Shown: positions 12,172 to 24,632, counted from the first letter of the stretch. The stretch is 64,000 nt of DNA from Boesenbergia rotunda (GCA_024364735.1 JAGFNQ010001607.1:248001-312000), one strand, 5' to 3'. The notes: generated from the sequence alone by a model not told the origin. Program-made: numbers and translations.

Positions 12172-12241
12172 GGCAGCGGCGGCGAGGTAGCGAGGGCGGC
12201 GAGCGAAAGTGTGAGTACGACGGCGTTGCTAGAGACGGTTG

Positions 12242-12250
12242 AAACCCTAG
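12242..12250 (-). promoter_or_regulatory. Telo-box (AAACCCTAG) upstream of RPS13
   Basis: AAACCCTAG lies 71-79 bases upstream of the RPS13 start codon, a position and motif typical of plant ribosomal-protein promoters. Function is inferred from that association. Confidence 0.7.
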
Positions 12251-12904
12251 AACTTCAATATATAGTAATTTAAGGTAAATGACCTTATTAACCCGGACGA
12301 ATTCCTCATACGGTTAAGTGGACCTTCCGGTCCAATTTAGTTTTTTTATTGTGAATTAAAAACTATTTTTTAAAAAATATTAAGAATTCTATAAAAAAAA
12401 TTATCTGAACTTTGATGGTGATTATAACTGACGAGTAAATAATATCCACTTTTAAGTAAATATAATTATACCACAGAACAGCTAGTATTTTATAAAAAAT
12501 AAAAGAAAATAATAATAATAATAAGGATATTAACTATAATTAATTATATTATAAAAACACTATATTTTATAGTGATTTTCTAAATGTAAAACCCAAAAAA
12601 ATAAAAGAAAAAAATATTAAAAATCAAAAGGGTGAATGGAGAAATATTTAATGGATATCATGAAGAATCTAGACAAAAATTTAAAAAGGTACGTAAAAAA
12701 AGATTAAAAAAATATTTCTTCCTATTAAATAAATATATCAAAAGATAACTGTACTCAATTAATAATGATAATGATATAGATATAAAAATATATGTACATT
12801 AATAAAGTAATTATTTCTTGATACTTGAAATATCAGTATCAGATCTGAACATACAAATAAGAGGAGGGAACTGAAGTGTTCATATGTTGAAAATACTGTA
12901 AAAT
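12251..12904. other. AT-rich intergenic DNA
   Basis: Upstream flank of RPS13 and 3' flank of the hAT-like pseudogene. I see no gene or clear repeat. Confidence 0.5.
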
Positions 12905-14229
12905 TTATTTATTTTCAATTGTAGTAAAAATATTCTTCTTGATGTATACTATCAAATTGTCATTCATCCACTAATTCCACGTTCTATTACGTAAATCAGT
13001 CTTGATTATTTTTATCGTAGAAAAAACTCTTTCAACTAAAGTAATTGTAATTGGTAAACCAATGTTACTTGATCAAACCATATAGCAATGAAAAAAATCA
13101 TATTCTTGTCGGTTTCAACCATCTTTTTAATAAGATTTTCTAAATCTTGAATCATAGAAAATTTACCTTGTACATTTTGAATGTAAGTCTCAAGTTGACC
13201 CTCAAGTATTATACGATCAATGAATGAAAACTTCTCTGAATACAGTTTAGAAAGGCGAAGTGACTTACCAATGTCAAATTGAAAAAAAAAAGGTCCTTTG
13301 GATCTAAACAAGCAATGCAAGTAAGTACCTCCGTATTTGATTCTGAAAAATGATTATTCATCTCTTAAAACATCATATGAAAAATCTAATATTGTAATAA
13401 TAAAAAAGAAAATAAAAATTACTATTAGAAATTAAAAATTCAAAAAATATTTAAAAATAATATCTCACAAAAATTTAAACATGATAGTGATGAAATTAGA
13501 AATCTGTCTGTTACATTTGCTATGACCATGAGTTCTCATATTTTCTTCCATATTCGATGCTGGATCATATGATTACTACAAACTTTATATCCAAAAAATT
13601 CTTATCCTTCATATCTTAATTTTTATAATCGAACTTCATTGTCTTGATCAAACTGACAGTCAGTACAATGTTTTGATTCTTTTATTATAAGATAAGGGAT
13701 AATTCATTAGTGATTCCCAATAAAGATTTCATTAAATGCATCATAAACACAAATTCATAACTCTCCATATTTTCAATCAAACGGGTGGCGATACCACTAT
13801 TATCATCATTAGTACCATCATCATATATATTTTCAAGCATTTGCAAAACAAAAGCCCACGAAATATCAAAGCAGACAATAGCCATGTAATGGGAACCCTA
13901 ACAACTATCCCTTGGTCATTTTAAAATGATTTCTTGATTTTTGTTTCCTTTACCCCTAATAATATCTCCTTTCTCCAAATATTTTACAAGTTTGTCATGT
14001 CCATGTTATCTAAACTTGTCTCTTTTTTTTTGTACATCAAACACTAGTAATATTCACAACCATAGTAACATATTAGAAGAAGTTACTCACAATTCAATTG
14101 CTTTTAGCAACTGCAACAATAACTAGTTGAAATTGGTGAGCAAAACAATGAACATATCTTGCAAATGAATTTTTCTTTAATATGAGAGTCTTCAATCCAT
14201 TATACTCACCTCATATATTTGAAGCCCCG
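12905..14229 (-). pseudogene. hAT transposase-like gene (ZMYM1-like), C-terminal half, broken
   Basis: Translated pieces match the C-terminal half of plant hAT-type proteins annotated as zinc-finger MYM-type 1-like. At the high end the strand reads GEYNGLKTLILKKNSF and then YVHCFAHQFQLVIVAVAK. Next comes the block with MLENIYDDGTNDDNSG and MHLMKSLLGITNELS near 13.7-13.9 kb. The hAT dimerisation region follows around 13.0-13.3 kb, ending with VERVFSTIKIIKTDLRNR and YIKKNIF. Several stops and frame changes interrupt it, for example TGA where ATG is expected just inside the 14217 end. The upstream half lies 11.75 kb away at 25982-27480; the two were one gene before an insertion. Class is confident, exact boundaries are not. 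Confidence 0.85.
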
Positions 14230-14523
14230 TGATGTGTGCAAATCACAAGAATACGGTTGTGTTGTCAAATAATAAAGATCGAATCCACATAAATTGGTGA
14301 GTAAGTACAAATCTACTAATCAAACTTAATCGTTTGGACCAAGTCAAAGGTTAAAGGGTTCATATCTGGAAATTTCTAAGGGAAAAGAGAGAAGACAGAG
14401 TGGTGGAAGAGTTCAATCAGAGCAAAGGCAGACAGAGAAATTGCAGGAAGGTAGTAGAAAGGGTCTAAGTTTCGAAAAGAAAAGATGATCATAGGATTTC
14501 AGTTATACCTTTCTATTAGTTAT

Positions 14524-15797
14524 TGGTTCAATCTTTGTTAGGTCAGGGTTAACCTAGTTTGACTAGGTTTGGGTGAGCTTGGGTTTTGATGTTTGACAAT
14601 TATGTTAGAACTGTGTGTGAGTCAAGTGGGTCAAGATTGACTGGAGATCGCACACTGGCACAGGAAAAGACATAGTGGGATTAGACACACTTAGTAAGAC
14701 TACGTGAAGTCAAGGTGGATAGGGGAGATTGCACATTGGTACAGGAAAAGTCCTAGTGGGACTAGGTGAAGTCCTAGTGGATCGAAGAGATCATACGTTG
14801 GCAAGGTGGAAGTCTACCGAGAGACTAGACCTAACACGAGGGTTAGGCAAACATTGTTAGGAACTATGTTAAGTCATAATTGATTAGACACTTGGTGAGA
14901 AAGTCCTAATAGGTCATGGTTGACCGGGGTTAGGTAAGAGAACCCTAGACTTGTGCACACAAGTTAGGGTTGTGGTCAATCGATTAAGTAATTGATTAGT
15001 GTTGTTTTCTGGCAAACAGAAGTCCTTTTAATCAATTGAGTGATCGATTAAGGAGGGAATGAATTGATTGGGCAATCGATTGGGAGAATTATGTACCGAG
15101 AATAGAAGCAGAATGAATCAATTAGGTGATCGATTCAACTTCTCCTTGATTGATTAGGCAATCGATTAAGGAGGACGGTAATCGATTGGTCAATCGATTA
15201 TAGTAGAATTGCGCGAGGCACAGAGAGGTATTGAATCGATTTAACAATCGATTAAGATCGTCTTAATCGATTGGCTAATCGAATAAGTTTTAAAAAATAG
15301 CCGTTGAACGACTAAGTCTGATGTGGTAATCGATTGGGTAATCGATTAGGGAACCCTAGGTCTCGGGTATATAGGGTTTTCACACAGGTTTGAAGCAACA
15401 CCCTCTTGAAGCAATTCGACGACTTTTCTCCTCCTTCTTCGCCAGTTCTTGAGCTAGTGTTGGTGCACTTCAAAAGATATTTTCCAAGTAAGAAGAAGAA
15501 GAGCACAAGACAAGCAGGGATCTAAGTGTACAAATCTTGTAAGATTTATGGTATTTGCTTGAGTTTCTTGAGTGTTTCTTCTTGTAAGCTTGTAAGAGGT
15601 TTCTCCACCTCAAGAAGGAGATCTTTCATAGTGCATGAGAGAGTGAGAAAGAGCGGATTCTTGGATTAGTCACTTCAAGAAGGTGGATACTAAGTAAAAT
15701 CGAGGTGTTAGCATTGCTCAAGTCTTCCGCCGCAACAAATCTTCATCGAGCAAAGATTCAAGCTAATCACCCCCTAGCTCGTCTACCGGTGCTAACA
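14524..15797 (+). mobile_element. Copia-type 5' LTR
   Basis: The LTR begins TGGTTCAATC and ends GCTAACA, 1274 bp, matched by the 3' copy that starts at 22453. It carries at least nine pairs of the palindrome AATCGATT (or one- to two-base variants) separated by four bases, between about 14977 and 15350. The end is followed by the primer-binding site at 15800. Confidence 0.9.
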
Positions 15798-15799
15798 AG

Positions 15800-15811
15800 T
15801 GGTATCAAAGC
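15800..15811 (+). other. Primer-binding site, initiator Met-tRNA type
   Basis: TGGTATCAAAGC lies two bases after the LTR end and differs at one position from TGGTATCAGAGC, the complement of the plant initiator tRNA 3' end. It fixes the element's direction as plus. Confidence 0.9.
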
Positions 15812-15925
15812 GAGGTTGCTCTTTTGTGGACTCATCACCAAGAGGGCAAGAGCTAAAGGAAGAAGAAGAGGTTTTGAAGAAACCCTAATTTCAAGAAGTC
15901 ATCATTAAGTGAGTTCAACTTCAAA

Positions 15926-16342
15926 ATGGAATTCGGCTACGACATTCGGATACCTCCACCATTTGACAAAGTCAATTTCAATCTTTGGAAGACAAAGATT
16001 GAAAATTTCTTTATGATGGAGATAGAGCAATGATTTGCTTTAATAAAGAACTTTGAAGCTCCAACAAGCACTAAAGGAAAGCTCTTCAAGAATACCAAAT
16101 GGAATAAGGAGGAAATCAATAGATGTGAAGGCAACGACAAGGTTACCAAATTGTTGGTCAATCTATTGCCAAGCATCATCGTGGACGAAATTGGAGAATT
16201 TCAAGCTGCCAAAGAGCATTGGAACAAATTGGCAAAGATTCATCAAGATCCCTCCACTTTGCCAAATCAAGACAAATCCGAAAAGGGAGATTCATCAAAG
16301 GAAAAAGATTCAGAAGTTAAGAGATGCTCAACATCCGTAGAT
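15926..16342 (+). pseudogene. Degenerate copia gag, N-terminal part
   Basis: Starting at an ATG the strand reads MEFGYDIRIPPPFDKVNFNLW and continues with UBN2/DUF4219-type gag similarity (an FxxWKxKIENFF-like block, then LLVNLLPSI and KEHWNKLAKIHQD). An in-frame stop at about 16031 and frame changes show it is dead. The reading is cut by the Tekay-like LTR at 16343, and gag resumes after 18340. Confidence 0.75.
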
Positions 16343-16664
16343 TGTAACGACCCTCTCTTATACTAACCTTGACCTTATAGGGTCGTTACGTTGACTTTAC
16401 TACTGGGCCAGCCAAAAAGAAAATTTTCATTTTATTAGCTTGGCCAGGATTTGATGCACCCTCCACTTTGCCAAATCAAGACAAATCCGAAAAGGGAGAT
16501 TCATCAAAGGAAAAAGATTCAGAAGTTAAGAGATGCTCAACATCCGTAGATTGTAATGACCCACTCTTACTAACCTTGACCTTATAGGATCGTTACGTTG
16601 ACTTTACTACTGGGCCAGCCATTCTTTAATTTTTCATTTTATTAGCTTGGCCAGGATTTGATGC
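16260..16664 (+). repeat. About 200-bp tandem duplication spanning gag and an inserted LTR end
   Basis: Two adjacent units (about 16260-16458 and 16459-16664) each run from gag sequence CCCTCCACTTTGCC, across the junction AGAT/TGTAA, into the first ~110 bases of the inserted LTR. The copies differ by several substitutions and small indels. The duplication therefore postdates the LTR insertion. Confidence 0.85.
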
Positions 16665-18339
16665 CCCAACCTCATGGTTGCAAGACTGAAGCACTAACCA
16701 GCAGCCCAACAACACTTTCTGTTTTACACTGGCACCAGTCGACTGATATCTTATCAGTCGACCGGTACAGTCGATTGCACCTGGGATTCACTCGCCCGAA
16801 TGTTTCTGTTCCCTCGACCAGTCGACTAATACCTGCATCAGTCGACTGATACGCCTGGAACTGCAATTTCCAGGTCTCGGAAACACTGATCAAGTGTACT
16901 TATACATCCCATTTCGACTACACAACAAATAGAAGACTCATAATCATATAAACCATCATAATTGGACTCAATCATACTCCATTTAGCATGCATATCAACT
17001 TTAAATCATGACAACTCAACTTAAAGTCTTTTGTGGAAATAAAACTACTAATATGACCCATAAATCATAAACTCAAGAAAACTCATAACATTCTATTATT
17101 TAGAGCATGAAACATTAACAACTTATCCCGAAGGATCTCATTCCACCGTCCCGCCACCACTAGCACCAACCATCCATCCTGTAGCCTCCTTGCTCTATAT
17201 CTTTTCTTTACCTTTATCTGCAATAAAAGGATGCAACTATAAGCAATTTGTTTAGTAAGTAGATACCTAACTCACAAAACATGCATTCGATATGAAGATG
17301 CTTATGCTTGCTTTGAAACATGCTTGTAACTGAAATGTCATTCTTCAACACGAAAGATATCCATGAATACATTTGTAACAATTGCTTGCATTAGAAAGAA
17401 ACTTTGCTTGAAATGAATACTTGTTATGGAAAAACTTGAAACTTATCTTATACTTCATATACTTCAAAATAATAAACATTCTTCTTTGGGCCCGGCATAG
17501 TACCAATGCGCGCATCCCTAATAGGTTTCGGGGTAGCTAGCCACCGAACCCTAATAGAGCGTCTACTAAGCTTGCCTAGATCTTGTGGGCCTCGGCCCGG
17601 TGCATGCCAAAAAGACCTCGGTCTTTCAAAGTAATATACTTAAATTATACTCATGCTTGTATTTAAATGCCTAACCTAGCACTTAAAAAGGTAATGGTCC
17701 CAAAACTTATCTCATTTCTTAGTCCTAGAACTCGTCCTAGGGCTTAGTAAGACCTTAGTCTTACTTAAAACTTTTATCGAACACCTTGCGTGCCGAAATC
17801 TCAAAACTTGTTTTGGGAAAATCAAGATCGTGGTCTTGCTATACTAGGATCACATCATCAAAAAGCTTAGAATTTTGGTTAGAATCACATGAAACTACTT
17901 CTATTGCAGGTGAGTGATCTACTTACATCCTTGAGCTTCGAAACTTACTATCCAGCGTAGAATCTTCTTCCTTGCGCGATCTTCCAACCCTTGGCCCTAG
18001 GAGAGAACTCTAGTTGCCCTTTGGTGAGAAACCCTAACCTCTCCTCTCTTGGTTTTCGCAGGGAAGAAGAAGGAGGAGGAAACCCTTGGTTTTCTCTCAC
18101 TTCCATCATATATATATTAAGTGGAAGTTGAAGCATTACTCATAAAGGATGTTTACTATTACTTATCTAATATCGATTCCATATTTCAATGAGATGATTT
18201 ACTAATCCACCTGGAAACTCTAAACCAATCCTTATCGCATGTTGCAGGTTTGAGTCCTTACTCCGACCCCTTTCAAAAACTTTTTTTAGTTTTTTCTTTT
18301 GTTTATTTTGGAAAAATTCTGAAAAATTCAAGTGTTACA
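16343..18339. mobile_element. Solo LTR, gypsy/Tekay-like, nested in copia gag
   Basis: Starts TGTAACGACCC and ends GTGTTACA, the end pair typical of Tekay/Del-type LTRs. The flanks share only AGAT (left TAGAT, right AAGAT), an imperfect target duplication. No internal domain is present, so this is a solo LTR of about 2.0 kb including the ~200-bp tandem duplication. It contains CAGTCGACTG palindrome pairs around 16735-16850. Confidence 0.75.
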
Positions 18340-20590
18340 AAGATAAAGTTCAAGAAGCTTCAAATTTAAAGATTGAGGGTGAACAAAATTCGTCATTGAC
18401 ATTGGATCAAAAAAAGCTTCAACATCATCATCTGAGGTCATTAAAGAAGAAGAAGAATCGAATGCCAACACTACACCTCATGAAAGTATAACAATTTCAA
18501 TTTACAAAAATAAGGATCATATTATTTGCTTTGAATGTAGGAAAAAATGGCACTACAAGAGTTTGTGCCTTAATTTGGTCAAGAAGAAGGTGCAAGTGGC
18601 ACCCAAGATCTAGGAGAAGCCAAAGGAGGTCGGCCCCATGGTACGGAAGGATAAGAAGCACATTGTGTGCTTCTCATACAAACAAAAGGGACATTATCGA
18701 AACCAATATCCAAAGGGGAGGAGAAGGATCCGACCAAAACAAAATGAAAGAGCTTAAATCAAGCGGGAGTCTTCAAGAACAAGACTAAGGTACCATTAAG
18801 TAATGATACTTATTTAAATCATGATTATATGCATGCTAAAAATAATTATTATTATTTCAATGTTATTTATCATGAAAATAAGAGGTATGAAAAATCTAAG
18901 AAAAAATATAGAGCTTTCCATGCTAGGACTTGTTGAGGCAATCTGTGATCCGGAGTAATCATGAGTTTTGATATTTGGGCAAAGGATTTAAGTTAGACTT
19001 TCCCTTGTGTACTAATATGTGTAATTGAGTGTGCAGGATTGTAGGTTTACACATATTGACTTGGCTGGATGGCTTCGGTATGGTGAAGAGTTGCATGGAG
19101 ACAAGTTGGAGGCTTGTGTGCACCCGAGGGACCTTCGTATAACAGGGATGATGAGCCGAAGGGTGTGGACTTCGAGGCGTACATGAAGGATGACATGGAG
19201 ACAAGCTGGAGGCTTGTGTGCATTCGAGGGATGAGGGCCGAAGATGAAGAGGACGCGATGGCAATAGTCAAGGCTGCTGGTGAAGAGTTAGCAAAGTTGT
19301 AAAAGGATGAGAGCCGTGGGACGATGACTCCAAGGACAAGCTGAGAAGTGGACTTCAAAGGGCACACGTGAAGGGTGACATGGAGGTAAGTTGAGGACTT
19401 GCGTGCGCATCCGAGGGACGATAGCCGGTGGAAGAGGACTTCAAGGAGCAAGCCAAGGGAGTATGCTTGAAGGCACATGTCGACGAGGGTCAATAAAGTG
19501 AGGAAGAGTGTTTGTAGAGGCTGGGTAGTCGACTGGTGTTATAACAGTCGACTGCCAGTACAAACAGAAACTCATAGTAGGTTCTGGACCCTGGACCAGT
19601 CGACTGCCCCTGGGGCAGTCGACTGGTGGCAGCCAAAATTCGAACGTTAGGCATGTAACGGTCGGATTTTGCTGGGGGCAGTTGACTGGTGGCGAGTTGT
19701 CATCCTTAAGTCCTATTTAAGAGGGGCTTCGTTTTGGCTGAGACTCTTGGCTAAATCTGCTTGGGTAGAGTAGATTAGTAGCCTTTGGTGCTCAGGTGTT
19801 GTCAAAGTGCTGTGGCGAGGTTTCTCTACCCACAAGGAGCGACAAATGCTAGCCGAAGGTTATCCAGGGAGTAATCCACCGAAGGATTCTTGTATTAGTC
19901 ACTCTTAGGGGTGGATACCAAGTAAATCTTCCTTGTTAGCATTGTTTACATTGTTAATTTTTGTTTTATTGTATATTCCGCTTGCGCAACTAACCGTGTA
20001 GGAAGAAAGAGTTCGAAAAACTCTATTCACCCCCTCCCCTCTAGCGAACCGGATCGATCTAACAGGACTATCACACTTAAGGATAAGGAAAAATCTAGGT
20101 CATTCAATGGTAGACCTACCCAACCCAAGGCCAAGAAGAATAATTACCAAGGCAACTTTAGAAAACCAAGGCTTGAAAAAGTAATAATTGAAAATCAAAT
20201 TTTTAGGTCAAAACTTGAAACATTAGAAAAATCTCTTAAAATGATAGAAAATTTTCTTAAGGGATCAAAGGATCAAAACCTAGGTTTAGGAAATCAAGGA
20301 CCCTCTAGGGGCAAGGAAGGTTTGAGATACAAACCTAAAACCAAGGATGATGGGTCATCATATCATAGAGTTCCATATATATGAAACTAAATCTAGGTCT
20401 AGGAGTCAAGTCAAGGCCACATGGGAAGTTATCCATAGTGTTGATCAAGACAAGATCAACATGACTAAGGCTTCGAAGAAGCCTAGAAAAATCATTTGGA
20501 AGATATCAAGGGAAGTCATCCCTAGTGAATACTTAGAACACCTAAAGAGCACTAATAGGTTTTGGGTTCCTAAGAGTGTGTTCACCACAC
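18340..20590 (+). pseudogene. Degenerate copia gag, zinc-knuckle part, split by a solo LTR
   Basis: After the LTR the strand resumes gag. A first CCHC knuckle near 18530-18575 reads CFECRKKWHYKSLC. A second near 18660-18710 has two cysteines replaced by tyrosine. After the solo LTR at 18931-20064 the frame continues as basic low-complexity gag (RSFNGRPTQPKAKKNNYQ) and ends around 20595 at VPKSVFTTP. There are multiple stops. No protease, integrase, reverse transcriptase or RNase H sequence follows, so the element looks non-autonomous. Confidence 0.7.
18931..20064. mobile_element. Solo LTR with perfect GGACT target duplication
   Basis: The element starts TGTTGAGGCA and ends GATCTAACA, flanked on both sides by GGACT (18926-18930 and 20065-20069). 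It contains pairs of CAGTCGACTG separated by nine bases, around 19530-19630. It is nested in the copia gag region. Its ends and motif content resemble the solo LTR at 23119-24135. Confidence 0.92.
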
Positions 20591-22452
20591 CCTAGATAGG
20601 TTTATAGAGTGTCAACTCAAATTGGAAAGGTAGTTAACTTAACCTTGATAAAGTTGGCATTTTGGAATATTTTCAAAGAATTTTTTCCTTGAAAATGAAA
20701 AGGATTCAGTTTTTACTCTTAAGGAGTAAAAATGTGCCAAACTATGATTTTTAAGATTAAATAAAGTTGGCACAACTAGGTTAGAATTCAAAAATATGCC
20801 AAGTTGGGAGTTTAGACATTATCTTGGAAAATTAGGGGCAAAATTAAGATTATCAATGACTTAACGATGAGTTATTGATACTTAAATAGAAAATCTAGGT
20901 ATTTCCTTTTCTGCTATTATGCCATGACTTGTATGCCCTATCACAAATCATGATATCATATTCCATCATTCATACTTTACTATTAAAATATCATATGTCA
21001 TGTCGTACATGTATTTTTTAGTTATAATCAATGTTTTTTCTTTTAAAATATCAATGTGATGCATGCCATAGTCATTTTCATGCATTATTTAAATTTATGA
21101 GTGAAATTAGGGACATTGACATTATTTGACATCGTAGATAGATGATCAAAATATATAATGCCTAGATAGAAATGCATTAACCCTTGATTTAAGGAAAACA
21201 TGATTTTTAGATCTCACAAAGACTATAAGTTGACATGTATATGTTTTGAGATATATTAGGTGCAAGTGAGATGTTAGGTTGATGAATAAAACTTAAGGTG
21301 TTGATAAAGTACATCTTATTGAGTTTTAGGTTCATCAAAATAAGAATTTAAGAGAACTCTAAATATTGGAAATGTTAATGTACAAGTCATGTGTATTTAA
21401 CTGAAAGAATATGGTTGAAAATTATTTTTGTAAGTCATTTCAAAACTAGCTTCGAAAACCTTGGTGAAAACTATCTTTTGATAGAACTCATCATTGATGA
21501 ATTGGATAAAAAATAGAGTGAAACATTAAAGTTTTTCAAGGTTTCAATTTTGCGTCAATCTTTGAAAGTGAAAGTTATTTTCATAGAAAACTTATTTTCC
21601 ATGATAGTATATGTCATAAATAATGTCTATACAAAATTTCATTAATTTTTAAATTTTCTAGAATTATTTAGGAGTTTTTGAAATTAGGTTTGAAACTATT
21701 TTCAGAAATCAGAAACTCCCAATCGATCAGGTGATCGATTAGAACATACATCAATCGATTGGTCAATTAATTGGTGAAGCTTTTCCGCGAGCACAGAAGT
21801 TCGCGTAATCGATCCGTTGATCGATTAAGGATAGCCGAAATCGATCAGGTGATCAATTATGACATAGTTTAATCAATTGGGACTCAACACCAATCGATTG
21901 GTACAACTGAAACTGTCTGATTTTAATCCTTTAACCCAATTTTGAGTAACCTAATAATCCCTAAACCTTTGAAATACTTTTATAAGTATATTCGGGTGAA
22001 TTTCATTGTGAAATCAAAAAAGGAGATAATTTTGGTGAAAACTATAGGGTTAATGATAGGTTTTGATTTAAGTTTTGAATTTTAAAATCTAATTACCTCA
22101 AGTTAAGATTTCCTAAAGTTTTAGGAACTCAAAAATCATTGTTGGTGCAATGATAGAGCTGTTTAAAGCATATATATTTTGAGGGGGAGGTCTGATCCTA
22201 AAAAGCATGTGTTTTAATTTTTTTCTTTTTAGGATAAGTGAAAGGATGAAGATTGGAAATCTTCATCAAAATGAATGCTCAATGTTGAGCATCAGTTATA
22301 ATGATTGGTATGAGACTTTCATTAGGCATGCCTTTGACTATATAGACTCTTGGGAAGAGTTTTTGATGTGTGTAAAGGAGGAGAATGTGAAAGGCTAATA
22401 TGGATTTGTCTTTCTCAAACATATTGTCAAACAACAAAAAGGGGGAGATTAT
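20591..22452 (+). mobile_element. Copia internal region without pol, ending in a polypurine tract
   Basis: About 1.9 kb with no recognisable pol domain. AATCGATT-type palindrome doublets reappear at about 21720-21900. A purine-rich tract (AAAAAGGGGGAGATTAT, about 22436-22452) sits directly before the 3' LTR, as expected for second-strand priming. Confidence 0.7.
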
Positions 22453-24632
22453 TGATGCAATCTTTGTTTGGTCAGGGTTAACCTAGTTTGACTAGGTTCG
22501 GGTGAGCTTGGGGTTCGATGTTTGATAATGATGTTAGAATTGTGTGTGAGTCGAGTGGGTCAAGGTTGACTGGAGATCACATGCTGGTACGGGAAAAATC
22601 CTAGTGGGATTATATGAATCTCAGGTGGATAGTGGGAGATTGCATGCTGGCACAGGAATAGTCCTAGTGGGACTAGGTGAAGTCCAAGTGAATCGGAGAG
22701 ATCATACGTTGACAAGGTGGAAGTCTACCGAGAGACTAGACCTAACTTGAGGGTTAGACAAACATAGTTGGGAACTAGGTTAAGTCCTAGTTGAGAACTA
22801 GGCAAAGAAAAGTCAAAGTCAGTCAAAGGTTTTATCAGACACTTGATGAGGAAGTCCTAATAGGTCACGGTTGACCGAGGTTAGGCAAGAGAACCTTAGA
22901 CTTGTGCACACAAGTTAGGGCTGGGGCCAATCAATTAATTGCTTTCTGGCAAACAGAAGTCCTCTTAATCGATTGAGTGATTGATTAAGGAGGGAATGAA
23001 TCGATTGAGCAATCGATTGGAAGAATTGTGTCGTGAGAATAGAAGCAGGCTGAATCGATTAGGGGATTGATTCAACCTCTCCTTGATCGATTGGGCAATT
23101 GATTAAGGAGGACGATAATGTTGATCCAATCGATCCAAGTTTGATCGGATAAATTAATGGTTTTGATATGAGTGCCAATATGATTAAGTTATGTTGTCAT
23201 ATTGGTTTGATGTGTGTGTTTAAGTCTTGCAGGACTAGGTGAACCACACATGAGGAATAATGGAGTGAAGCATCTGAGGGACGAGAGTTAAAGGAAGAAG
23301 ACTTTAAAGGGCGAGCCAAAGAAGTAGACTTCAATGGCATACGCGAAGGATGACAATGATACAAGCCGCGGGCTTGTGTGCGCATCAGAGGGACGAGAGC
23401 TGAAGGAAGCAAACTTCAAGGGGCAAGCCGAGGATGTGGATTTCAAGGCATACAAGAAGGATAGACTCCGGAGAGGTTGAGAGTGAGCTTGTAAGCAGGG
23501 CAGTCAGTTGACAAGGGAAGCAGTTGACTATCACCGCTGAGAGTGAACTGTAGCAGTTGACTGGTAAGGGAACCAGTTGACTGATCTTTCTGTGAGATCG
23601 GACAACATGTAGCAGTCGACTGGTATGGGAACCAGTCGACTGGTCCGTTCGAATTTTAGCCGTTGGCTGGCCACTAGGATCAGTCGATTGGTGTCGGACT
23701 GAGCTGTTTTGTTAACAACTCTCTCTTATATTTAAATAGGAGCTTGAGACTTGAGAATGGTTAGCTGTATTGTGTGTAATATCCTATTGCTCAAGTGCTC
23801 AAGCTCCCAAGCCTTCTCTCTTCCTCAAACCCTAGTTTCAATCTTGTAAAAGGAAGAGAGACTTTGTGAGAGGTTATTCTCTACCGAGAAGGCGAAAGCT
23901 CTAGCTGGAGATTGTTGGAGATTGATACACTGAAGGATCAAGGGTTCGTCCATCTCAAGGACACACCGTGGAGTAGAAGCAAACAATCTCTGAACCACGT
24001 AAGAGGTTAAATGTTAGCATTGATTTTAATTGTAGTTTGCATTTCCGCTTGTGCACTAACCGTATAGGAAGAACCGATGACTGGGGGGAATTGAGCTATT
24101 CACCTTCTCTCTAGCTGGTCCATCGATCCCCAACAAGTAATCGATTACAGTGGAACTGCGCGAGGCATAGAGAGGTGCTGAATCAATTCAGCAATCGATT
24201 AAGATCGTCTTAATCGATTGACTAATCTATTAAGCTTCAAAAAATATACGTTGAACGACTAAGTCTGATGTGGTAATTGATTAGGGAACTCTATGTCGTG
24301 GGTATATAGGGTTTTCATGCAGGTTTGAAACGATACTCTCTTGAAGCTATTCGACGACTTTTCTCCTCCTTCTTCGCCAGTTCTTGATCTAGTGTTGGTG
24401 CACTTCAAGAGACATTTTCCAACCAAGAAGAAGAAGAAAGCAAGACAAGCAAGGATCTAAATGTATAAATCTTGTAAGATTTATGACATTTTCTTGAGTT
24501 TCTTAAGTGTTTCTTCTTATAACCTTGTAAGAGGTTTCTCCACCTCAAGAAGGAGATCTTTCATAGTGTATGAGATAGTGAGGAAGAGCGGATTCTTGGA
24601 TTAATCACTTCAAGGAGGTGGATCCTAGGATA
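22453..24632 (+). mobile_element. Copia 3' LTR, truncated and interrupted
   Basis: Matches the 5' LTR from its first base (TGATGCAATC) but is interrupted by a solo LTR at 23119-24135 and stops matching at about 24632. The last ~120 bp of the LTR, including its terminal CA, are missing, so no host duplication can be read on this side. Palindrome doublets are present but more decayed than in the 5' copy. Confidence 0.85.
23119..24135. mobile_element. Solo LTR nested in the copia 3' LTR
   Basis: Begins TGTTGATCC and ends CCCCAACA. It splits the copia LTR exactly where the 5' copy reads GAGGACGGTAATCGATT. Flanks GATAA and AGTAA are an imperfect target duplication. It carries CAGTTGACTG/CAGTCGACTG pairs at about 23500-23645 with mostly ten-base spacers. 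Confidence 0.8.

Noticed and set aside
14977..15350. CRISPR-like array
   Set aside because: The regular short palindromes are in a plant LTR, with four-base spacers; there are no unique spacers and the genome is eukaryotic.
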